Shown here piece by piece: positions 1 to 5,222 of a stretch of 8,798 nucleotides of DNA. Under the pieces are notes generated by a model. The model did not search any database, was not told the origin of the DNA, and was given only the letters and a program-made list of their open reading frames with translations. How positions within the stretch are numbered: position 1 is the first letter of the stretch; every line of letters begins with the position of its first letter. The position numbers and the translations under genes were made by a program. The stretch comes from Gemmatimonadota bacterium (GTDB taxonomy: Bacteria; Gemmatimonadota; Gemmatimonadetes; Gemmatimonadales; Gemmatimonadaceae), in contig JARIET010000108.1 of assembly GCA_031127185.1 (NCBI GenBank), positions 1 to 8,798 of the forward strand, written 5' to 3'.

Positions 1-2208
1 ACCGGCTCGTTTGAACTCGACCTTGGCCGGTTCAAGCTCGTCGCAGGCGACGCCGTGCACGTGCAGCTTGTGGCCTTCGACGCCTCGCCGAAGCGACTCT
101 CGGGCGTTAGCCGCGAAATCACGCTCAAGGTTCCCGCCACGGACGAACAGCGCAGCGCGGCGCGTGCCGCCGCCGATTCGGCTGCTGCACGCGTGGCGGC
201 CCTTTCCAAGGCTGTGGCGCAGCTGCAGCAGCGTACCGCCGAGGCGGCGCAGCAGCGCGATGTCCGTACCGGCGAACAGAAGCCGATGGAGTTCGACAAG
301 GCGCAGCAGGCGCAGGCACTTGCCGCCCAGCAGAAGGACATGGCGGCGCGCATGCAGCAGATGCAGCAAGCGTCGAAGGCCCTTGAAGACCAGCTGAAGC
401 AGGCGGGCGCGCTCGACACATCGCTCGCGCGCCAGCTGCAGCAGGCCCAGGACCTGATGCGTCAGGCGCTCACGCCCGAGATGCTGGAGGCGCTGAAAAA
501 CCTGCAGAACGCGTCGCAAAACCTCTCGGGAGAACAGGCCAAGCAGTCACTCGAGCAACTCGCCGAGCAGCAGAAGCGCATGCGCGAAGCCCTCGAGAAG
601 AGCGCCGAGATCCTGAAGCGTGCGGCTCTCGAGGGGGCCATGCAGACGTTGAAGGACGAGGCGGCGGAGCTGGCCAAGAAGCAGCGGGCGGACAGCGGTC
701 GTTCGCCCGAGGAGCAGAAGCGGATCGAACAGCGCACCCAACAACTGCAAAAGGATCTCGAGGCGCTGCGTGATCGGCTGGACAAGGCCAACGCGGACAC
801 GGCGGCCAGGCGCGCGGAGCAGGCGCTGGAAGAGGCCAAGAATGCAGCGCAGGCGCTTGATCGCGCGCTCGGCAACCAGCAGCAACAGCAGCAGCCCGGC
901 CAGCAGCAGCAATCGCAACAGGGCCAGCAGGGCGCTCAGCAGCAACAACGGCAACAACAGCAGGGCGGGCAGCAGCAACAGGGTCAGCAACAGCAAGGGC
1001 AGCAGCAGCAGGGGCAGCAACAGCAAGGTCAGCAGCAACAGGGCGGGCAACAGCAGCAGGGGCAGCAGCAGGGGCAACAGCAGGGGCAACAACAACAGGG
1101 TGGCCAGCAGCAGCAAGGCCAGCAGCAGGGCCAGCAGCAACAGGGCGGCCAACAGCAAGGAGGTCAACAGAGCCAGCAGCAACAGCAGCAGCAGGCAGCC
1201 GATGCGCTGCAGCGCGCTGCTGAAGCCCTCGCCGAGGGCCGCAAGGCGCAGGTGGATCAGTGGAAGAACGAAGTGACCGGTGAAATCGACCAGTCGCTCC
1301 AGGAAATGCTTCAACTCGCGCGGCAGCAGGACGAACTCGCCCAGCGCGCACGCCGGAACCCGTCCGACCCGACGCTTCGTGCGGAGCAGGGCGCGCTCGA
1401 ACAGGGAGTGGACAAGGCCGCACAGCGCCTGCAAGAAGAGGCAAAGCGTTCCGCGCTCGTTTCGCAGGGCTCCCTGCGCCAAATGTCCGAGGCGCAGCAA
1501 CGCGTGTCGCAGGCGGCGAAGGAAGCCGGGGACCCGCGAACAGCAGCACAGGCGGCCAACAGCATGGCGGACGCGGCCAACGCGCTGCGGCAGGTGGGGT
1601 CGGCGCTGGCGCGGGACCGCGAACGCGCCAACAACTCGCAGTCGGCGTCGGGTTTGCCGGAGCTTCTGCAGCAGCTCCAGCAGCTGGCGCAGACGCAGGG
1701 CAACCTGAACGGCCAGATGCAAAGCCTGCTCCAGCTGGCGCAGCAGGCCCGCAACGCACAGGCGCAGCCCGAGCAGCGCGAGTCAGCCCGCGAACAGGCC
1801 CGTGACCTGAGCCGCACGCAGCGCGATGTCGCGCGGCAGCTTGCCGAGGTGGGCGACGCTGACCAGTCTGGTCGCGCCGCTGAACTGGCTCGTGAGGCGC
1901 GTCAGTTGGCGCAGGCGCTCGAACAGGGTGCCGTGGACCCGGCCGTACTCGAGCGCCAGCAGAGGCTCTTCCGGCGCATGCTCGATGCGGGTCGCACGCT
2001 CGAGAATGACAAGCAGGACGAGTCGGCCAAGCGCGAGTCGAAGCCGGGTGACCAGTCGAACCCGTTCCTTCCGCCCAATGGACCAACGGCGGGTAAGAGC
2101 GCGCTCAAGTATCGCGTGCCCGAGTGGAACGAGTTGCGCACGCTGAGCCCGGAGGAACGGAAGTTGGTGATTGACTACTTCCGGCGGCTGAACGGGGAGA
2201 AACCCTGA
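1..2208 (+). CDS. DUF4175-like Gln-rich coiled-coil envelope protein, 5' partial
   Basis: The frame is open from base 1, so the gene starts upstream; the first in-window ATG (55) lies inside a conserved segment and is not the start. 735 residues are visible. Residues 1-45 read as the end of a beta-sandwich-like domain (LVAGDAVHVQLVAFD, then a KVP turn), as I recall from DUF4175 proteins of Bacteroidetes and Gemmatimonadetes. Residues 50-290 are Ala/Glu/Lys/Gln-rich heptad-like helices, residues 293-398 are a Gln/Gly tract, residues 400-670 are more coiled coil, and the tail (EWNELRTLSPEERKLVIDYF) is a compact charged end typical of the family. N-terminal membrane segments, usual in the family, would lie upstream of the window. 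The function of DUF4175 is not known; such genes often sit near MoxR, DUF58 and VWA genes. The family call rests on architecture and memory, not on a search. The stop codon overlaps the next gene's start, implying translational coupling. Confidence 0.7.
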   Translation, partial: TGSFELDLGRFKLVAGDAVHVQLVAFDASPKRLSGVSREITLKVPATDEQRSAARAAADSAAARVAALSKAVAQLQQRTAEAAQQRDVRTGEQKPMEFDKAQQAQALAAQQKDMAARMQQMQQASKALEDQLKQAGALDTSLARQLQQAQDLMRQALTPEMLEALKNLQNASQNLSGEQAKQSLEQLAEQQKRMREALEKSAEILKRAALEGAMQTLKDEAAELAKKQRADSGRSPEEQKRIEQRTQQLQKDLEALRDRLDKANADTAARRAEQALEEAKNAAQALDRALGNQQQQQQPGQQQQSQQGQQGAQQQQRQQQQGGQQQQGQQQQGQQQQGQQQQGQQQQGGQQQQGQQQGQQQGQQQQGGQQQQGQQQGQQQQGGQQQGGQQSQQQQQQQAADALQRAAEALAEGRKAQVDQWKNEVTGEIDQSLQEMLQLARQQDELAQRARRNPSDPTLRAEQGALEQGVDKAAQRLQEEAKRSALVSQGSLRQMSEAQQRVSQAAKEAGDPRTAAQAANSMADAANALRQVGSALARDRERANNSQSASGLPELLQQLQQLAQTQGNLNGQMQSLLQLAQQARNAQAQPEQRESAREQARDLSRTQRDVARQLAEVGDADQSGRAAELAREARQLAQALEQGAVDPAVLERQQRLFRRMLDAGRTLENDKQDESAKRESKPGDQSNPFLPPNGPTAGKSALKYRVPEWNELRTLSPEERKLVIDYFRRLNGEKP
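877..1194 (+). repeat. In-frame Gln/Gly low-complexity repeat (GQQQQ units)
   Basis: 106 codons of which I count 79 Gln, with nearly all the rest Gly. The core is a run of 15-base GQQQQ units with GQQQ and GGQQQQ variants. CAG and CAA alternate irregularly. The 30-base blocks at 982-1011 and 1012-1041 differ at only three sites, all third codon positions. The tract interrupts two coiled-coil regions and probably forms a flexible or aggregation-prone linker. It produces long open frames on other frames and the opposite strand (Leu-rich, Ser/Asn-rich) that are not genes. Confidence 0.95.
2194..2199 (+). promoter_or_regulatory. Ribosome binding site for the CTG-start TPR gene
   Basis: GGGGAG lies five bases before the CTG at 2205, inside the last codons of the upstream gene. 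It is the best Shine-Dalgarno-like match near this junction and supports initiation at the CTG within the CTGA overlap rather than at the ATG 171 bases downstream. Confidence 0.6.
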
Positions 2209-3914
2209 CCTTTCTTCGCCTGACCCTGATCGCGCTGGTCGGCGTCGGGGCGGCGGCTCGGACGGCGCCGGCCCAGGCCCAGCCTACCGCCATCACTCGC
2301 GCCCTGGAGTTTGAGCAGGCGGGGAAGTGGCGCGAGGCGATCGGCGCGTGGCGCGCCGTTCTCAGCTCGGGGGAAATGGCGCAGGGCGCCTTTGGTCTCG
2401 AGCGCGCCTACTCGCAGATGGGGATGGAGGACACGCTTCGCGTGCTCGTGGACTCGCTGCTGGGCACGCAGCCGGGAAACCGGGTGCTGCGCGGAATTCA
2501 GCTGCGCACGCTGCGATCACTGGGTCGCACGCGCGAAGAGGCGGCGGCATTCGATGCGTGGATTGCTGCGGCGCCCGGTGACTTCGCACCGTACAAGGAG
2601 TACGCTGGCCAACTCCTCTCTGACTCGCGCGCGGCACTGGCAGATTCCGTGCTGCGGCGTGGCGTTGCAGCGCTTGGCGCGGCCGGTTTCACGCTCGAGC
2701 TGGCCCAACTGGAAGTGTCGCTCGGGAACTGGGGTCGCGGCGCCGCGCTCTGGCGCGAGGCCATGAAGGTCGAGCAGTACCTGGACCAGGCGGCGGTGTT
2801 TTCGCTCGGTCCGACGCCGGCGTCGTCTAGGGATTCGGTGCGCGCCGAGCTGGCACGTGTGCCTGCGGGGTCCAAGGCGGGAACCCTGCCGGGCGCAAGC
2901 GCACGAAAAGTGCACGGTACCCTGGAGATGCAGTGGGGGAACGCGCGAGAGGCCTGGCGCATCCTCGGGTCGCTGACCGTAGCCGATTCCGCGTTCGACC
3001 ATTGGAGCGACTTCGCGTCTGAAGCGGAGCGACAGTCGGCGTGGATTCCCGCCCGCGACGCATTGTTGCGGATGCACGCGGCGCGACCGGCGCTGGGCGT
3101 GCAGCTGCGCGCCGCGTCGGCGGCAGTGTCCGGGGGCGAGCCGGCGACGGCGCTGCCGATCCTGGCGGCAGCGCGTTCAAGCGCCGGTGTCACAGTCGTT
3201 CGCACGCAAATTCTTCCGCTCGAAGTGCGCGCGCTGACCAATCTCGGTCGCGCGGCCGACGCGGAAGCGCTTGTCGCGCGTGAAGGGACGGGTGTGGACG
3301 CATCAACGCAACGCGGATTCGCGCGGCAAATCGCCTGGGGCTGGGTGCGCGCCGGCGAAGTGGACAAGGCGCGCCGCGCGCTGGGTGGTGCGACGGCGGA
3401 CGACGATGAGGAAGTGTCGGGTTGGATCGCGCTCTTCGAAGGCGACTTCGTCAAGGCGCGCGCGGGGCTTCGCCGACCGATTGACGCCACGCCGGATGTG
3501 GTCACGGCCATGGCGATGCTCGGCCGGACACGCGCGGATTCAGGGCGGTCGGCGGGCGCGGCGTTCCACCTGCTCGCGCGTGGTGACTCGGCGGGCGCGG
3601 CGCGTCGATTCGAGCAGGCGGCCGACGAGCTCAACGACGCGGCACCGCTGCTGCTGGCGTTTGGGGCGCGGATCTGGAGCCAGAAGAAGAACGACGCGCA
3701 GGCCGTCGCGCTCTGGAGCCGGATCGTGGAGCGATTCCCGCTCGCGCCCGAGGCCGCGGAATCGGACCTGGAATGGGCCCGCACGCTTCGGCGCAAGGGA
3801 GATCGATCGGGGGCTACCGAACGGCTGGAACACCTGATTCTTTCGTATCCGAACAGCGCGCTGGTGCCGCAGGCCCGGCGCGAACTTGAAGCTCTCCGGA
3901 GTGGGGTGGCATGA
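2205..3914 (+). CDS. Exported TPR-type repeat protein (CTG start)
   Basis: About 569 residues, made mostly of Ala/Arg/Glu-rich helical hairpins typical of tetratricopeptide repeats. Clear examples are ALEFEQAGKWREAIGAWRAV near residues 32-51 and the C-terminal hairpins around EAAESDLEWARTLRRKGDRS followed by a YPNSALVPQARRELE ending, which resembles YbgF/BamD-type repeats. The frame opens at 2175 after a TGA at 2172 and contains no ATG, GTG or TTG before 2376. From the CTG at 2205 it encodes a good signal peptide: MTFLRLTLIALVGVGAAA, then APAQA as cleavage site. Starting at ATG 2376 (residue 58) would remove the signal peptide and cut the first repeat. The CTG overlaps the previous TGA as CTGA and has a GGGGAG site five bases upstream. 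Probably a periplasmic scaffold working with its two coupled neighbours; partner unknown. It contains no catalytic motif that I recognise. The TPR call is firm, the CTG start fairly firm. Confidence 0.82.
   Translation: MTFLRLTLIALVGVGAAARTAPAQAQPTAITRALEFEQAGKWREAIGAWRAVLSSGEMAQGAFGLERAYSQMGMEDTLRVLVDSLLGTQPGNRVLRGIQLRTLRSLGRTREEAAAFDAWIAAAPGDFAPYKEYAGQLLSDSRAALADSVLRRGVAALGAAGFTLELAQLEVSLGNWGRGAALWREAMKVEQYLDQAAVFSLGPTPASSRDSVRAELARVPAGSKAGTLPGASARKVHGTLEMQWGNAREAWRILGSLTVADSAFDHWSDFASEAERQSAWIPARDALLRMHAARPALGVQLRAASAAVSGGEPATALPILAAARSSAGVTVVRTQILPLEVRALTNLGRAADAEALVAREGTGVDASTQRGFARQIAWGWVRAGEVDKARRALGGATADDDEEVSGWIALFEGDFVKARAGLRRPIDATPDVVTAMAMLGRTRADSGRSAGAAFHLLARGDSAGAARRFEQAADELNDAAPLLLAFGARIWSQKKNDAQAVALWSRIVERFPLAPEAAESDLEWARTLRRKGDRSGATERLEHLILSYPNSALVPQARRELEALRSGVA
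3898..3901 (+). promoter_or_regulatory. Ribosome binding site for the 3911 gene
   Basis: GGAG sits nine bases before the ATG at 3911, within the end of the TPR gene. It fixes the start of the exported GATase-like protein at the ATGA overlap. Confidence 0.6.
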
Positions 3915-5221
3915 AAACGTCAGTTGCGGGTTCAGGATTCAGGGTTCGGAGTTTGCGGTGGAGGGCCTGGAGTTGCGCGGCCGCGGTGGTGTGGCTTGCG
4001 GTCCCACCTCGACTCCTCGCGCAGCAACTGCTCGTTCCCATGGACGAAGCGCAGCAGAACCACCTGCGCGCATATGGGCTTGTCTTTCAGGCCCTGAAGA
4101 ACGGCGATCGCGCCGAATGGTGGATCAACTATCGCGGGGGGAGTTTTCTCCTGCCTGACACGCCGGGCGCGCGGCGCAAGGCGGCGCTCGACGGCATCAC
4201 CATTGCGCCGATCACGGATCCGCAGGTGGCCGTGGCCAAGCGCGAGATTGCGCAGTCAAACATGGACGCGATTCCGCTGGAAAAGGCGCCGCGTGTGGCG
4301 ATCTATTCGCCACCGAAGTCACCGCCCTGGGACGACGCGGTGACCCTCGCGCTCAAGTACGCCGGGATCGAGTACACGCAGATCTGGGACGACGACATCC
4401 TGGCGCAGGATCTGTCGAAGTATGACTGGGTGCACCTGTTCCATGAAGACTTCACCGGCCAGTTCAACAAGCTCTACCTCGGGTTCCGCGACCAGCCCTG
4501 GTTCATCGAGCAGCGCGACCGGGATATGGGTACGGCGCTGAAGCACGGCTACTCCAACGTTCCCGAACTCAAGAAGGCCGTTGCGTCCCGCGTGCGCGAC
4601 TTCGTGGACAAGGGCGGGTTCATCTTCGCCATGTGCGGGGCTACGGAAACGCTCGAACTCGCGATGGCATCGCAAGGCGTGGACATCGCATCGGCGTTCA
4701 TGGACGGAACACCGATGGATCCCGATGCCGACGCCAAGATGGACTGGACCAAGGCCTTCGCCTTCCAGGGCGCGCGGCTGGAAATGAATCCCGGCGTCAA
4801 TGCGATGAGTGACATTGACGGCCATCAAGTGAACGTGGCGTCGCGGCGGCAAAGTCTGAGCACGTTCACGCTTTTCAATTTTTCCGCCAAGTTCGATCCG
4901 GTGAACACGATGCTGGTGCAGAACCACCGCAACGTGATTCCCGATTATTTCGGCGTCACCACATCATTCACCAAGGCCCGGCTCAAGCCGGGTGTCAGTG
5001 TCCTCGCCAATGAGGAGGGGACGCCGTGGGTGAAGTACATCCATGGCGACTTCGGCAAGGGCTCGTGGACGTACCTGGGTGGTCACGATCCCGAGGATCC
5101 GCAGCACAACATTGGCGCGCCGCCCACCGACCTGGCGCAGAAACCGAATTCGCCCGGCTACCGCCTCATCCTCAACAACGTGCTCTTCCCGGCTGCAAAG
5201 AAGAAGCCGCTGAAGACCTGA
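3911..5221 (+). CDS. Exported 'asparagine synthetase B-like' protein, probable GATase-like fold
   Basis: 436 residues. Residues 1-39 form a signal peptide: a long basic n-region, hydrophobic core CAAAVVWLAV (22-31) and LLAQQ cleavage region. The mature protein starts with PMDEAQQNHLRAYG (43-56) and NYRGGSFLL (73-81), which I recall from Bacteroidetes proteins labelled asparagine synthetase B. There is no Ntn amidotransferase Cys at the N-terminus and no ATP-pyrophosphatase SGGxDS motif, so that name is not supported by the sequence. The central part alternates strands and helices (RVAIYSPPKSPPWDDAVTLA; YDWVHLFHEDFTG) and has a GGFIFAMCGATETLE segment with Cys242, like a nucleophile elbow, and a late GGHDPED segment with His392 and Glu395. 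This resembles class I glutamine-amidotransferase or ThuA/DUF4159-like folds. An enzymatic role is inference. The ATG overlaps the TPR stop (ATGA), so the two are co-translated and likely act together in the periplasm or outer envelope. The homology group is confident; the function is unknown. Confidence 0.75.
   Translation: MKTSVAGSGFRVRSLRWRAWSCAAAVVWLAVPPRLLAQQLLVPMDEAQQNHLRAYGLVFQALKNGDRAEWWINYRGGSFLLPDTPGARRKAALDGITIAPITDPQVAVAKREIAQSNMDAIPLEKAPRVAIYSPPKSPPWDDAVTLALKYAGIEYTQIWDDDILAQDLSKYDWVHLFHEDFTGQFNKLYLGFRDQPWFIEQRDRDMGTALKHGYSNVPELKKAVASRVRDFVDKGGFIFAMCGATETLELAMASQGVDIASAFMDGTPMDPDADAKMDWTKAFAFQGARLEMNPGVNAMSDIDGHQVNVASRRQSLSTFTLFNFSAKFDPVNTMLVQNHRNVIPDYFGVTTSFTKARLKPGVSVLANEEGTPWVKYIHGDFGKGSWTYLGGHDPEDPQHNIGAPPTDLAQKPNSPGYRLILNNVLFPAAKKKPLKT
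3929..3949 (+). repeat. Three imperfect tandem 7-base repeats in a signal peptide
   Basis: GGTTCAG, GATTCAG and GGTTCGG follow one another directly, within codons 7-13 of the 3911 gene. Each copy differs from the first at one base. They encode part of the unusually long basic n-region (SGFRVRS). The array is short and could be chance, but heptamers of this type occur as dispersed short repeats in some GC-rich genomes. Confidence 0.5.
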
Positions 5222-5222
5222 G

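Noticed and set aside
877..1194. CRISPR array or other spaced repeat
   Set aside because: Repeats are in-frame codon units with no unique spacers and lie inside an open reading frame.
770..1276. Plus-strand Ser/Asn-rich frame across the Gln tract
   Set aside because: It is the shifted reading of CAG/CAA repeats; composition is an artefact and it lies within a secure gene.
470..2086. Long minus-strand open frames, one rich in Leu, another in Ala/Pro
   Set aside because: They mirror the Gln-rich gene: CAG/CAA read backwards gives Leu/Pro/Ala low-complexity text with no start context or domain.
2498..3796. Minus-strand 432-codon open frame opposite the TPR gene
   Set aside because: High GC keeps antisense frames open; the product is Arg/Ser/Ala-rich with no motif, while the plus strand shows TPR hairpins.
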